DNA of 64,000 nucleotides from CAZSLO01 sp964608025 (GCA_964608025.1 CAZSLO010000019.1:7884-71883), one strand, 5' to 3'; shown: positions 34,877 to 44,212, counted from the stretch's first letter. Numbers and translations are program-made. The notes: generated from the letters alone by a model not told the origin.

Positions 34877-35005
34877 ATTTCTGTTTTGCACAATCCACTA
34901 TACGTCCAACGAATTGGTTATTCGGGAGGTTGGTACAAAGCTATAATACTAGGTTTGGCTGATAGAGTTGGTAAAAATCGTACGTGGTATTTAGAGAAAT
35001 CTTAT

Positions 35006-36439
35006 CTAGGCGGAAACTGGCGGGCGTATATTGTCCCAAGGGCTGGCTTCTTCTAATTGTGACGCAATTTGGAACAGTGTCGCCTCATCGCCGTGCCTGC
35101 CCAAGAAATGTGATCCGATAGGCAAGCTTTCCTCATTCCAGTATAGAGGGATTGACATAGCTGGTTGTCCTGTTGCGTTTGCTATATATGTGTAGGGTAC
35201 AAAACTTGCCATTTTTCGACGAAGTTTGTAAGGGTCACCATCTTCAAATTCGAAGGTGCCTAGTGGTACCGGAGGTTGGCCGACCGTGGGTGTAAGCCAT
35301 AGATCATAGTCGGTGAAGAAATTCGCAATGTCTCTGGTAAGCCGGTGTATGTCTTCAATGGCCAGTAGATACTCTGGTGCCGAGATTTCGTTTGCCTTCT
35401 GTTGATAAGCCCACACAAAGGGTTCAAATTGGTCCTCGGTTGGTTCTTTCCCGAGGCGTCGAGCCCAAGATCGGATTCCATGGGCAGTCCCTACACCTAG
35501 TACTTTCGTAGCTGAAATCCACATCAGTTCTTTATCAAATGATGGAGAGATTTCGTCTACATGATGGCCTAAATCCACACATAAACTAGCTGTCTCTTTT
35601 ACAGCAGAGATACAATCAGGATGTAGCTTGGAATCTAGTGGAGTATCTGTGGAGAATCCAATTCTCAATTTGCGCGGCTCTTTTCTGATTGCTGTTTCAT
35701 ATGGCCCATCTTTTAGAGGGGCAGGGTAGGGATCTCCTAAAGACGCTCCTTCGGTAGCATCAAGGAGTATCGCACTATCTCTTACAGACCGGGTTAAAGC
35801 ATGTTCCGAAACCATGCCACTGAACAGGTCTCCGAAGTTGGGTCCTAGTGGATTCCGTCCGCGAGATGGACGGAGGCCGAACACACCACAGCATGAAGCA
35901 GGTATACGTATAGAGCCACCAGCGTCATTTCCATGAGCCATAGGTACGATTCCGGCTGCTACTGATGCAGCTGCTCCGCCGCTAGATCCACCGGGGGTTC
36001 GTTTTGTGTCCCAAGGATTCCGGGTGGGGCCGAATCTCCGGGGTTCTGTTGTAACCCCGATGGCCATCTCTGGCGTATTGGTCTTTGCCACCATTATCAG
36101 ACCTGCTTTTTTATATCTTTTGACGAGTTCACTATCTGTGGTTGGTATAAAATCTCCCAGGAAGTTACTGCTGTTAGTGACCCGCACGCCTGCCTGTTCG
36201 GCAAGGAAGTCTTTTAATAGGAATGGCACCCCTGTAAAGGGACCTTCAGGAAGCGGATTTGATGCGATTTCCAGAGCCTGTTCGTACATTTTCGTGGTAA
36301 TCGCATTGAGCACAGGATTGACCCGCTCGATTCTTTCGATCGCAATATCCACTAACTCGATTGGTTGGATTGCCCGTTGTCTAATCAACTCTGCTTGCCC
36401 GGTTGCATCCAACGCTGCGACATCGTCAAACATTCTCAT
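35006..36439 (-). CDS. Amidase (amidase signature family)
   Basis: 477 residues from the chosen start. The Ser-cisSer-Lys triad region is complete: Val-Pro-Phe-Leu-Leu-Lys-Asp (catalytic Lys), Gly-Gly-Ser-Ser-Gly-Gly-Ala-Ala-Ala (cis-Ser) and Asn-Asp-Ala-Gly-Gly-Ser-Ile-Arg-Ile-Pro-Ala (nucleophile Ser). It resembles 6-aminohexanoate/indoleacetamide-type amidases more than GatA, and no gatB or gatC neighbours exist. ATG 36439 is preceded by GAGGGA. An ATG at 36502 lies on the -35 hexamer and is rejected. It is divergent from the formamidase. Confidence 0.88.
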   Translation of the reverse strand: MRMFDDVAALDATGQAELIRQRAIQPIELVDIAIERIERVNPVLNAITTKMYEQALEIASNPLPEGPFTGVPFLLKDFLAEQAGVRVTNSSNFLGDFIPTTDSELVKRYKKAGLIMVAKTNTPEMAIGVTTEPRRFGPTRNPWDTKRTPGGSSGGAAASVAAGIVPMAHGNDAGGSIRIPASCCGVFGLRPSRGRNPLGPNFGDLFSGMVSEHALTRSVRDSAILLDATEGASLGDPYPAPLKDGPYETAIRKEPRKLRIGFSTDTPLDSKLHPDCISAVKETASLCVDLGHHVDEISPSFDKELMWISATKVLGVGTAHGIRSWARRLGKEPTEDQFEPFVWAYQQKANEISAPEYLLAIEDIHRLTRDIANFFTDYDLWLTPTVGQPPVPLGTFEFEDGDPYKLRRKMASFVPYTYIANATGQPAMSIPLYWNEESLPIGSHFLGRHGDEATLFQIASQLEEASPWDNIRPPVSA

Positions 36440-36473
36440 TGAATCCCTCAATACTCCATGTTGGTGGTTGCCG

Positions 36474-36502
36474 ATGTTATGGGTGTAATGTTGATGTGTC
36501 AA
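36474..36502 (-). promoter_or_regulatory. Promoter of the amidase gene
   Basis: On the minus strand there is TTGACA (36502-36497), a 17-nt spacer, then TAACAT (36479-36474). The leader to ATG 36439 is about 28 nt. Confidence 0.5.
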
Positions 36503-36582
36503 CGGTAATAGTTGCGTTCCAGTGTACGGTCCCCTATCTTTCGGCCAAATGATAATCCTGATAACACTAAGGGAGATTGGTT

Positions 36583-37497
36583 ATGAAACGTGCTACTAGG
36601 GACGTGCTTTACTTTGAAACAGGTCCTGATAATGAACCTACGTTAATAGTTGAACCAGGTGAGGTTTTTGAAGTAGAGACTCAGATCAACCGCGGTCCTT
36701 GGATGGAAGGACATCCGGATGAAGATAACCTTAGACTTTTACTTCGAGGTGGTAATCCATCAAGTGGCTGTATTTACGTTCAAGGTGCCGAGCCCGGACA
36801 AATGTTGACCGTACATATAGGAGAAATAGATGTTGATCCAATCGGTTTCACTAGTTTTGTCGGGGCAAATGGTGCGATGCCTGGATGGATGGGTGGTAGT
36901 GGTATAGGATCGCATTACAAAGTAGTAGAGATTCTGGACGGATTCATACATTGGAGTGACAATCTCAAGATTCCAGTGAAACCTATGATTGGTTTCGTGG
37001 GAGTGTCACCTAAATACACACGATGGCACAACGGCTGGTGTGGCGAGTGGGGAGGAAATTTCGATATACCTGAGGTGACCACTGGTGCATCAGTCCATCT
37101 CCCTGTAAACGTCCCTGGTGCTCTTTTACATATTGGTGATATGCATGCTCGTCAAGGGGATGGAGAGATATGTGGGGCTGGGGGTATCGAAGCAGGGGGT
37201 AGGGTTAAGCTGACTTGTGAGTTAAGCAGTAAACCGGAATCTATGACTTGGCCTCGGATCAAGGATGACCAATACATAATGACGACCGGTCAGGCACGTC
37301 CTGCTGAGGATGCCTTCAGGACGGCACTTTCAGAGATGGTGCTGTGGCTTGAAAGTGAGTATGGATTTCCTAGAGGGGAAGCCTATCTTTTTCTGGGACA
37401 GGTATTGGAAGCGAGATGTACTCAATTTGTAAATCCAACCTTCTCATATGTAGCGAAAGTAAATCAAAACTATCTCCCGAATGGGAAAAATAGATAA
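36583..37497 (+). CDS. Acetamidase/formamidase family protein
   Basis: 304 residues of the FmdA_AmdA family, which hydrolyses formamide or acetamide to ammonia and the acid. Seen are Gly-Gly-Asn-Pro-Ser-Ser-Gly, Val-Gly-Val-Ser-Pro, His-Ile-Gly-Asp-Met-His-Ala-Arg-Gln-Gly-Asp-Gly-Glu-Ile-Cys-Gly-Ala-Gly-Gly-Ile-Glu (metal/active-site block) and Ala-Tyr-Leu-Phe-Leu-Gly. ATG 36583 follows GGGAG by 7 nt; an upstream TTG lies too close. With the divergent amidase it points to use of amides as nitrogen or carbon source. Confidence 0.87.
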   Translation: MKRATRDVLYFETGPDNEPTLIVEPGEVFEVETQINRGPWMEGHPDEDNLRLLLRGGNPSSGCIYVQGAEPGQMLTVHIGEIDVDPIGFTSFVGANGAMPGWMGGSGIGSHYKVVEILDGFIHWSDNLKIPVKPMIGFVGVSPKYTRWHNGWCGEWGGNFDIPEVTTGASVHLPVNVPGALLHIGDMHARQGDGEICGAGGIEAGGRVKLTCELSSKPESMTWPRIKDDQYIMTTGQARPAEDAFRTALSEMVLWLESEYGFPRGEAYLFLGQVLEARCTQFVNPTFSYVAKVNQNYLPNGKNR

Positions 37498-37553
37498 TTC
37501 TGTCCACCTCATTATCAACTTCATATCATCAGCATGGACTTCATTTAATCCGT

Positions 37554-37596
37554 TTTGTTCCGGAACAAATGATCAAAACAAAGACTAAGTTTTGAT
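37554..37596. promoter_or_regulatory. Two inverted repeats upstream of the vWA-like gene
   Basis: A perfect 16-bp palindrome, TTTGTTCCGGAACAAA (37554-37569), is followed by ATCAAAAC (37572-37579) and its inverse GTTTTGAT (37589-37596) around a 9-nt loop. They lie 54-96 bp before the ATG at 37650, around the expected promoter. The first looks like a dimeric repressor site. The regulator is unknown. Confidence 0.5.
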
Positions 37597-37649
37597 TGAC
37601 TATTGTTCGGGTTAATAACTAAGGTTTGGTTATAACGGGAGGGGTGAAG

Positions 37650-39821
37650 ATGCTTAGAGTTAGATTTTTAACCGCGTTGATAATGGTGTTTTTGTTTACT
37701 GCAGGAGTCCATTTGGTATTTGGGGAAAATGCCTTTGCTGACTCAAAGTATTCTCGTCCGATATCTATGATCGTGATTGATGGCGCATCGGCCCGGTCTT
37801 CGGGAACAACAGCAGATTTGGCTAGCTCGTTTATAGGGCTACTTTCTACGCTTCAAAGCGACGATCTTTTTATGCTTATGAACACTGATACTTCAGATCA
37901 AATTGTAGGTCCATTTAAGCCTTCGGATCCGGAGTTCAACCAGTCGCGGGCAGATTTTGACGCTGCCCTTAGGTGGCCTGTAGCGGTGAATGCCGACGAT
38001 TTAGCTACATCAATGGTACAGATACAGGCTTCTATGATAGAAGAGAGGGCAGAAGCAGGCTCAGAGATATACATCCTGCTAGGAGATTCATCAGAAACCG
38101 ATTTCAACCGATTATCTACTACCCTTGAACCTCTTATCGGCCGCATGGCTGAAAGTGGATGGATACTCAATGGGGTTAGTTTGCCTAATTCGTCAGGTCC
38201 AACAACCGAGTTCCTGGAATCTGTTTCGTCAGCATCGGGGGGCAAGAATTTTGGACTGGAAACATTTGAAGACCTCGCGACTGTAGCGGGCTCAATTTTG
38301 GAACAGAAAGCTCGTGGTTCCCTTATGGAACTTGGTAGCCGACCTCTTTCTAAGAACCAGTTGATGAGTTCAGTTGTAAGCGTTGCTCCTGGAACTAGTG
38401 AAACAACGATATTCATGTTTAGAGATAAGTCAGAAGGATCGTTCCAGCTCAGTGACCCCTCAGGGTTCGATATTTCTGCAGGACGTTCTTTTTACAGTGT
38501 TAAAGAGGTCCCCAACGCGGTTATCTGGGAAGTTCAGGATCCTGAACCTGGTAATTGGAAAGTCGATGTAAGAGGGATCGAAGGTAAGATATCGGCATGG
38601 GATTATTCTTCTAATAACTACAGATTGGTTTTGGAAACTGCAAGTGCATTGCCGTTGGACCAAACTATGGCTATGGCAGCATATGTCGTAGAGAATGATC
38701 GCCCTGTAAAGCTTGAAAATGTACGGCTTGTAGCTAATATAGAAGGCCCGGAAGGCTCTAAAATAAAAATCCAGATGACTGATGATGGATCAGGTGGAGA
38801 CGGAATCCCGGGTGATGGTGTATATACGATGCTTGTTCCGCCACTGAGTACTGTTGGTGATTACAAGGTCGAACTTGAGTTGACTTGGCTCAACTTCAAC
38901 CATCGATTATCTTCATACACAAATTTCAGAACGGAAATTTATCCAAGCTTGTCTGTCGAAAGGTTTGAAGGCGCTATAGGGAACATAATATCTGGGGAAA
39001 GAACTCAGATAGCTAGGGTAAAGGTGCACATTGATGGTGAACCATATGGTATATCTTCAAGCGATCTGGTCCCGATAATCAATTCTACGAATGGTTCGAG
39101 TGCTGAAATTGAGATAGTGCCTAACCGACTGTTCGGAGAAGGACCGGCTTGGGAATATGATGTATATATCACTGTCTCAAATGAGGGTAAGTATTCTTTG
39201 GCCATGCAACTTTCAGGCGAGTACGCTGGGAGTAATTTCTCCAACATGACTGAAGTGCTTGTTTTGAGTTCTCTGGCACCTGAGACAGTTTCACAGAATG
39301 TCTCAGAACAAATAGTTCAGTCTCCTCCAGTTGCCGCTCCTGCTATTTCGCAACGACCGCAAACGATTGTTCCTGCCGCATCCCGATCTGAAGCACCGGT
39401 AACTACAACATCTTTTTGGACAGCCGCTTGGGCTATTGTTGCGATTGTATTAGCAGGTGCTGGAATTGCTATCTATTTCTCGTTGCAAACACGGCCATAT
39501 GGATACATCTACAGCGATGATGAAAAACCACTAGTCGATTTTGCTGAGGTGAAACGAAATCCCCTTATCGAACTTTTCCGAAGAAGCTATGTTAGTGGAA
39601 AAGAGCTAGGAATACCGGGTCTCGAAGGTATCATGTTTAGGTTTGTTGGAGGTAGCGTACGGTTACGTACCCAAGGTGAACATTCCACTGTTAGGGTTAA
39701 CAACCAGCCTTTGGTAGATCAGGCTACGATTGATAATAGAACCTGGATCGGTTCCCGTGGGAAACTTTACACATTCCTGATGTCTCCTCCCGTGGCCAAC
39801 GAAGGTATTAGTGGCGAATGA
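37650..39821 (+). CDS. Secreted, membrane-anchored vWA-like protein
   Basis: 723 residues. A signal peptide (about 1-30, ending Ala-Phe-Ala) leads into a von Willebrand A-like domain (about 35-220; the Met-Ile-Val-Ile-Asp strand is followed by Ala-Ser-Ala-Arg-Ser-Ser rather than a classical Asp-x-Ser-x-Ser). Beta-sandwich regions with Asp-Asp-Gly-Ser-Gly-Gly-Asp-Gly-Ile-Pro-Gly-Asp-Gly-Val-Tyr follow. A Pro/Ala/Thr-rich linker leads to a membrane helix (about 589-613). The roughly 110-residue C-terminal part would be cytoplasmic, and its Gly-Gly-Ser-Val-Arg-Leu strands resemble an FHA-like fold weakly. GGGAGGGG precedes the ATG. The function is unknown. Confidence 0.7.
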   Translation: MLRVRFLTALIMVFLFTAGVHLVFGENAFADSKYSRPISMIVIDGASARSSGTTADLASSFIGLLSTLQSDDLFMLMNTDTSDQIVGPFKPSDPEFNQSRADFDAALRWPVAVNADDLATSMVQIQASMIEERAEAGSEIYILLGDSSETDFNRLSTTLEPLIGRMAESGWILNGVSLPNSSGPTTEFLESVSSASGGKNFGLETFEDLATVAGSILEQKARGSLMELGSRPLSKNQLMSSVVSVAPGTSETTIFMFRDKSEGSFQLSDPSGFDISAGRSFYSVKEVPNAVIWEVQDPEPGNWKVDVRGIEGKISAWDYSSNNYRLVLETASALPLDQTMAMAAYVVENDRPVKLENVRLVANIEGPEGSKIKIQMTDDGSGGDGIPGDGVYTMLVPPLSTVGDYKVELELTWLNFNHRLSSYTNFRTEIYPSLSVERFEGAIGNIISGERTQIARVKVHIDGEPYGISSSDLVPIINSTNGSSAEIEIVPNRLFGEGPAWEYDVYITVSNEGKYSLAMQLSGEYAGSNFSNMTEVLVLSSLAPETVSQNVSEQIVQSPPVAAPAISQRPQTIVPAASRSEAPVTTTSFWTAAWAIVAIVLAGAGIAIYFSLQTRPYGYIYSDDEKPLVDFAEVKRNPLIELFRRSYVSGKELGIPGLEGIMFRFVGGSVRLRTQGEHSTVRVNNQPLVDQATIDNRTWIGSRGKLYTFLMSPPVANEGISGE

Positions 39822-39851
39822 TCAGGGTGGTTTTTAGAAATTAGGATGAAA

Positions 39852-39884
39852 GAAATCCGGCCCGTTTCCAACGGGCCGGATTTC
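39852..39884. terminator. Bidirectional intrinsic terminator
   Basis: A 15-bp stem (39852-39866 with 39870-39884) with a 3-nt loop and a GC-rich core, followed by TTTT on the plus strand. It ends the vWA-like gene and probably also the convergent cyclophilin gene. Confidence 0.85.
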
Positions 39885-39907
39885 TTTTACTGAAGTATAT
39901 TTACAGG

Positions 39908-40672
39908 CTATTCTTCGTTAATGGTGATTGTTTTGATGACGTCACCGGGGGTGGTTGCTGAACCCGGATCCCTGATAGAGATACTTTCAACAACTTCCAT
40001 ACCTTCTATGATTCTGCCGAAGACTGTATGGCAAGATACGCCCCTTTGAGAGCAGTCTTTCGCAATTCCGTCAGCATCATAACCGTCAAGGAATGGTGTT
40101 GGTACGAACGTAATGAAGAACTGACTACCATTGGTTGCAGTTCCACCAGCGTTCGCCATCGAAACTGAACCAGGTGTGTCATGCCTCCGCAACGGACTGG
40201 GTTCGTTGGCAAAAGTGTATCCTGGGCCTCCACTTCCGGTTCCTGTCGGGTCGCCTGTTTGTGCCATGAACCCTTCAATAACTCTATGGAATGTTACCCC
40301 GTCATAGTACCCATCCCTAGACAAGAAAACGAAACTATTGACTGTGGTTGGGGATTCCTTGGGGTAGAGTTCCATCTTGAACTCACCGCCTTTAGCCAGT
40401 GTAATTGTTGCAGTGTAGTTCTTTTCGGGATCAATGGTCATAGGTGGTGGTGCGTCATATTGTTTCAAGGCAGGCTCCTCAGGTGTAGGGATTGGTGTGC
40501 GTCTGATAGTTGGAGAACCAGATGGTTTAGCGACAGCAGTCTGTTCTACAGCAGTGCTGGCTATTCCTGTTGTACTGTCTGCGTCTTCGTTACTGGAGCC
40601 ACAGGCAGCTAGGGAAATCAGAAATATAATTGAGATCAGTGGTGCGAGCAATTTATTGGAGATTAACATCAT
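39908..40672 (-). CDS. Cyclophilin-type peptidyl-prolyl isomerase lipoprotein
   Basis: 254 residues. The lipobox Leu-Ala-Ala-Cys24 predicts export and lipidation. A Ser/Thr/Pro-rich linker (25-75) precedes a cyclophilin domain with Phe-His-Arg-Val-Ile-Glu-Gly-Phe-Met-Ala-Gln-Thr-Gly-Asp-Pro-Thr-Gly-Thr-Gly, then Met-Ala-Asn-Ala-Gly, Gly-Ser-Gln-Phe-Phe-Ile and Phe-Gly-Arg-Ile-Ile-Glu-Gly-Met. It probably helps fold exported proteins. Two tandem ATGs at 40672 and 40669 are equivalent starts. Confidence 0.9.
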   Translation of the reverse strand: MMLISNKLLAPLISIIFLISLAACGSSNEDADSTTGIASTAVEQTAVAKPSGSPTIRRTPIPTPEEPALKQYDAPPPMTIDPEKNYTATITLAKGGEFKMELYPKESPTTVNSFVFLSRDGYYDGVTFHRVIEGFMAQTGDPTGTGSGGPGYTFANEPSPLRRHDTPGSVSMANAGGTATNGSQFFITFVPTPFLDGYDADGIAKDCSQRGVSCHTVFGRIIEGMEVVESISIRDPGSATTPGDVIKTITINEE

Positions 40673-40724
40673 ATTTGTTGATACAACCTACCTTTCTTGA
40701 GTCAGTAACCAACAACTACCAGGT

Positions 40725-40754
40725 TCTATATTTGTAGGGTTGATTCGTGTACAA
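40725..40754 (-). promoter_or_regulatory. Promoter of the cyclophilin gene
   Basis: On the minus strand there is TTGTAC (40754-40749), an 18-nt spacer, then TATAGA (40730-40725). The leader is about 45 nt. Confidence 0.4.
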
Positions 40755-40910
40755 GCAAGCCACATTCTACAACCAAAGAGATTAAGTGTGCCAGCGAGTG
40801 TTAAAGGACGATGCTCTCGTGGCAAGAGAAATAATTGAAGAGCCATTAATGAAAAAATGTAACAAGAGTGTGTAGGTTAAGTTGTCATTTATAGAGCTAG
40901 ACAAAGCTAT

Positions 40911-43280
40911 CTATATGCCAAGAGCAGCAAAACTAGCTGCCATAATACTTTTTGAATCGATTTCATATTCCCGATATAGATCATCCGGATTGCCTGATTG
41001 TCCGTAGCGGGTGACACCTAGTGGAAATGTGGGAACCTGAAGTGCTGCACCCAGCCATGCAAGTGTATGTGGATGGCCGTCCACTACAGTTACTATAGGT
41101 ACGCGGCGCTCTGTTTCTCCAATTACACCTGGTAGAAAATCTTTTCTGCCTGGAGTAGCACGTACTGCAGATTGGACAGTTTCTTGGTACATGCCATATA
41201 GAGGACCAGGGCCAGTTACATTGATCACATTGGCATAGATTCCCTCTTCTAGGAGATCATGGCTAGCTTGAATGGCTTCCGGTACTACTGCCCCTGATGC
41301 GAAGATATGCACGGCATTAGAATCTGGATCGTAACCTCTATGTTTGCTGCGATCTATCAGTCGATATGCTCCTTCTATGACCTGCATCCGTAAAGTTTCG
41401 CGATCAGTTGGGTCATTGGGTGCAGTAAAGAGACCCTGATCTGCAGTTTTAGTTGTAAGTCTTAAGTATGTGGATTCTTTTCTTAAACGTATGTTTTCTA
41501 GTGCTGAAAGGATTATCCATTCGAGTTCTTGTCCGAAACAAGGCTCATAGAAAGCTAAGTCTGGTAACTCAACACCTATAGAAGGTGTCACTGCAGATTG
41601 ATGTGATCCTCCTTCGGGTCCGAGTGTTATACCAGAAGGTGTTCCGACCATAATGAACCTGCCCCCCGCGTACACGCTGTAGAGAAGTGCATCCAATCCA
41701 CGTCTCACGAAAGGATCGTAAAGGGTACCTATCGGAAAGAGTGTCTCTCCAGTCATTTCATGAGTCAGTCCAAATTGGCCAAGAGCCATAAAAAGGTTGT
41801 TTTCTGAAATACCTAGCTCAATATGTTGGCCTTGTAGAGATTCTTCCCATTGTATTGCACCGCGGTCCTGGTCTTCTGGGTAGGTTTCTCGTTCTCGCTT
41901 GGTCCAAACTCCTGCTTTGTTGATCCATCCTCCGAGGTTAGTAGAACTAGCTACATCTGGACTGACGGTGACTACTCGTTCATGAAGGCTATCGCTGCTC
42001 CTCGACAACTCGGTGAGTACAAGTCCGAATATTTGTTGGGTGGACATCTGTCCATTGTATGAACGTCCAAATTCCGACGGCACTTCAATTTCTGAGTGAG
42101 CCTCTATTCCATTCTTTTCTAGTTGAAGCTGGAACCCCCTATCGAGACAAATTCGTCCGGCAGGCGTTTCTGAATTAAGTCTCGAAAAGACTTCATCTGG
42201 TGAGATTCCCAGGTTTTCTCGAAGTTGTTCCATTTGCTTGGGATTCAACGTAGCAGAGTGATTTTGGGGATGGCCGATGGTTGGTAATTTCCATCCCTTA
42301 AGTGTATATACGAAAAGGACGTTGGGTCCGTGGTCGAGCTCGACCTCATCAAAAGCGCGTCTCAATTCACTAAAATCATGTCCTCCAAGATCATTAAAAA
42401 TATCAACTAGTTCATTGTCATCCCACTGGCCTAAGAAGGCAGTGAGTTTTTCTGGGCTATCGCTTGCTCGAGGTAGCCATTCCCTTAGTGTTGTACCGTC
42501 TACCCTTAGAAGACGCTGATATAGATCATTAGACATGTCATCGATTGACTTCCGGAATAGTTCTCCATCTGGTTGAGAAAAAGCGGAATGGAGTTTATGT
42601 CCATATTTGGCTTCAATCACTTTCCAACCGTTCGCCTCAAACATCTCTCTCCATACCTTGACACGTATACCAGGGATGATTCTATCTAGGCTCTGGCGAT
42701 TCAGATCCACGACCCATAGTACATTCTTGAGATCCATTAGAGAGGGATCAGCGATTGATTCCCAAACCACGCCTTCATCAAGTTCAGCATCACCGACGAG
42801 ACTTATGAAACGCCGATCTGCTCCACTACTTGGATCCAGATGGTCACGGACATACTCCTCTGCAAGCCACGCGAAGTTAGGTGCTACTGCACCAAGGCCC
42901 ACAGAACCTGTTGAGAAATCAACCCCATCGGGGTCCTTGGTCCTGCTAGGGTATGCTTGGAGGCCGTGAAGACCACGTAAGGCCTTAAGATACTCGACAT
43001 CTAGATTACCTAATAGATATTGAATTGCGTGATAAACAGGGGAGGCGTGCGGTTTGACGGAGATGCGGTCGCCTGACCTCATGTACTCGAAGAAAAGGTA
43101 GGTCATAACACTGACCACAGATGCGCTTGAGGCTTGGTGACCACCAATTTTCAAGCCTGTGGGGTTGGGTCGTTCGTTATTAGCGTAGTCGACCATGTGG
43201 CAGGCTAGCCACAATACTTTATTCTGGATCTCTTCAAGTATGGCGTTTCGGTCACCGTTTGTTTCTGAGGATGGACTCAA
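40911..43280 (-). CDS. AceE-like thiamine-diphosphate E1 / transketolase-family enzyme
   Basis: 789 residues in the homodimeric pyruvate dehydrogenase E1 (AceE)-like branch of the transketolase superfamily. The N-terminal half has Gly-Gly-His-Gln-Ala-Ser-Ser, His-Ala-Ser-Pro-Val-Tyr-His-Ala and the ThDP motif Gly-Asp-Ala-Glu-Leu-Asp-Glu-Gly (163-170) ending in Asn-Arg-Gln (194-196). The pyrimidine-binding and C-terminal transketolase domains follow. Classical AceE is about 890 residues, so this is a shortened form. No E2 or E3 genes lie nearby, so the acceptor is uncertain. The TTG start is preceded by GGAG. Confidence 0.75.
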   Translation of the reverse strand: MSPSSETNGDRNAILEEIQNKVLWLACHMVDYANNERPNPTGLKIGGHQASSASVVSVMTYLFFEYMRSGDRISVKPHASPVYHAIQYLLGNLDVEYLKALRGLHGLQAYPSRTKDPDGVDFSTGSVGLGAVAPNFAWLAEEYVRDHLDPSSGADRRFISLVGDAELDEGVVWESIADPSLMDLKNVLWVVDLNRQSLDRIIPGIRVKVWREMFEANGWKVIEAKYGHKLHSAFSQPDGELFRKSIDDMSNDLYQRLLRVDGTTLREWLPRASDSPEKLTAFLGQWDDNELVDIFNDLGGHDFSELRRAFDEVELDHGPNVLFVYTLKGWKLPTIGHPQNHSATLNPKQMEQLRENLGISPDEVFSRLNSETPAGRICLDRGFQLQLEKNGIEAHSEIEVPSEFGRSYNGQMSTQQIFGLVLTELSRSSDSLHERVVTVSPDVASSTNLGGWINKAGVWTKRERETYPEDQDRGAIQWEESLQGQHIELGISENNLFMALGQFGLTHEMTGETLFPIGTLYDPFVRRGLDALLYSVYAGGRFIMVGTPSGITLGPEGGSHQSAVTPSIGVELPDLAFYEPCFGQELEWIILSALENIRLRKESTYLRLTTKTADQGLFTAPNDPTDRETLRMQVIEGAYRLIDRSKHRGYDPDSNAVHIFASGAVVPEAIQASHDLLEEGIYANVINVTGPGPLYGMYQETVQSAVRATPGRKDFLPGVIGETERRVPIVTVVDGHPHTLAWLGAALQVPTFPLGVTRYGQSGNPDDLYREYEIDSKSIMAASFAALGI

Positions 43281-43426
43281 ATATTATCTCCAGATGGCGA
43301 CAGATATGATGGTTTGTTAATAGCTGGATAATTTTCAGAGTAAAATATCAGAATAATAGGATCCATTTCCGAGCATATACAGATTTGTTTGTGTTGGAAA
43401 ATCTTGGTAAGCCGAAGTAATCAAAT

Positions 43427-44212
43427 TTAATTAATTTCAAGGTATTCCGTAGCCCATTTTAGGCCCTCTACGGTAGTGGTTAGTGGTCGGTATTCACATC
43501 CAATCCATCCGTCATAGCCCATTAATTCTAATGCTTCAAAGAGCATAGGGTAGTTGATTTCACCCGTCCCAGGTTCGTTTCTTCCCGGATTGTCTGCAAT
43601 TTGAATGTGATCAATGTTACTTAGGTTAGCGTTTATTGTGTTTGTCAGGTCACCTTCCATTATTTGCATATGGTAAATGTCATATTGGAGCCATATATTA
43701 CTTGATGCTACCTCTTTAATTATCGATAAGGCTTGCGTGGAGTAGTTTAGATAGAATCCAGGGATGTCTCGTGTGTTAATCGGCTCGATAAGGAGTTTAA
43801 TATTTGCTTGGTCAAGGGCGGCAGCAGCAAATTTGAGATTTGAAACAAGTGTATAACGGGAATTCTCTGGGTCTGCATCTTTAGGAGGGATTCCCGCCAG
43901 GCAATTGATTCTTGGGCAATGTAGTTTTGTTGCGTAATCTATAGCAAGTCCAACCCCGTCTTGGAATTCTCCCATCCGGTTAGGATCGGTAGCTATCCCC
44001 CTGTCACCCGCATCCCAATCACCTGCTGGAAGATTATGTAACACTTGTTTAAGTCCGTACATATCAAGTAGGTCTGATATTTCTTGAGCTGAATAGTCGT
44101 AAGGGAACATGAATTCCACGGCATTGAAGCCAGCTTTAGATGCTTCCTCGAATCGATCTAGGAATTCGACTTCGTTGAACATCATGCTTAGGTTTGCGGC
44201 TAATTTAGGCAT
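43427..44212 (-). CDS. hyi: Hydroxypyruvate isomerase
   Basis: 261 residues of the xylose-isomerase-like TIM-barrel family. The opening Leu-Ala-Ala-Asn-Leu-Ser-Met-Met-Phe, Phe-Pro-Tyr-Asp-Tyr, Leu-Ile-Glu-Pro-Ile-Asn-Thr-Arg-Asp-Ile-Pro-Gly-Phe, Gln-Tyr-Asp-Ile-Tyr-His-Met-Gln, His-Ile-Gln-Ile-Ala-Asp and Gly-Cys-Glu-Tyr-Arg-Pro are typical of Hyi/OtnI. It interconverts hydroxypyruvate and tartronate semialdehyde, or a related four-carbon substrate. It follows the VOC gene by 30 bp. Glycerate kinase lies 4.3 kb away, so a glyoxylate/hydroxypyruvate route is plausible. Confidence 0.87.
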   Translation of the reverse strand: MPKLAANLSMMFNEVEFLDRFEEASKAGFNAVEFMFPYDYSAQEISDLLDMYGLKQVLHNLPAGDWDAGDRGIATDPNRMGEFQDGVGLAIDYATKLHCPRINCLAGIPPKDADPENSRYTLVSNLKFAAAALDQANIKLLIEPINTRDIPGFYLNYSTQALSIIKEVASSNIWLQYDIYHMQIMEGDLTNTINANLSNIDHIQIADNPGRNEPGTGEINYPMLFEALELMGYDGWIGCEYRPLTTTVEGLKWATEYLEIN

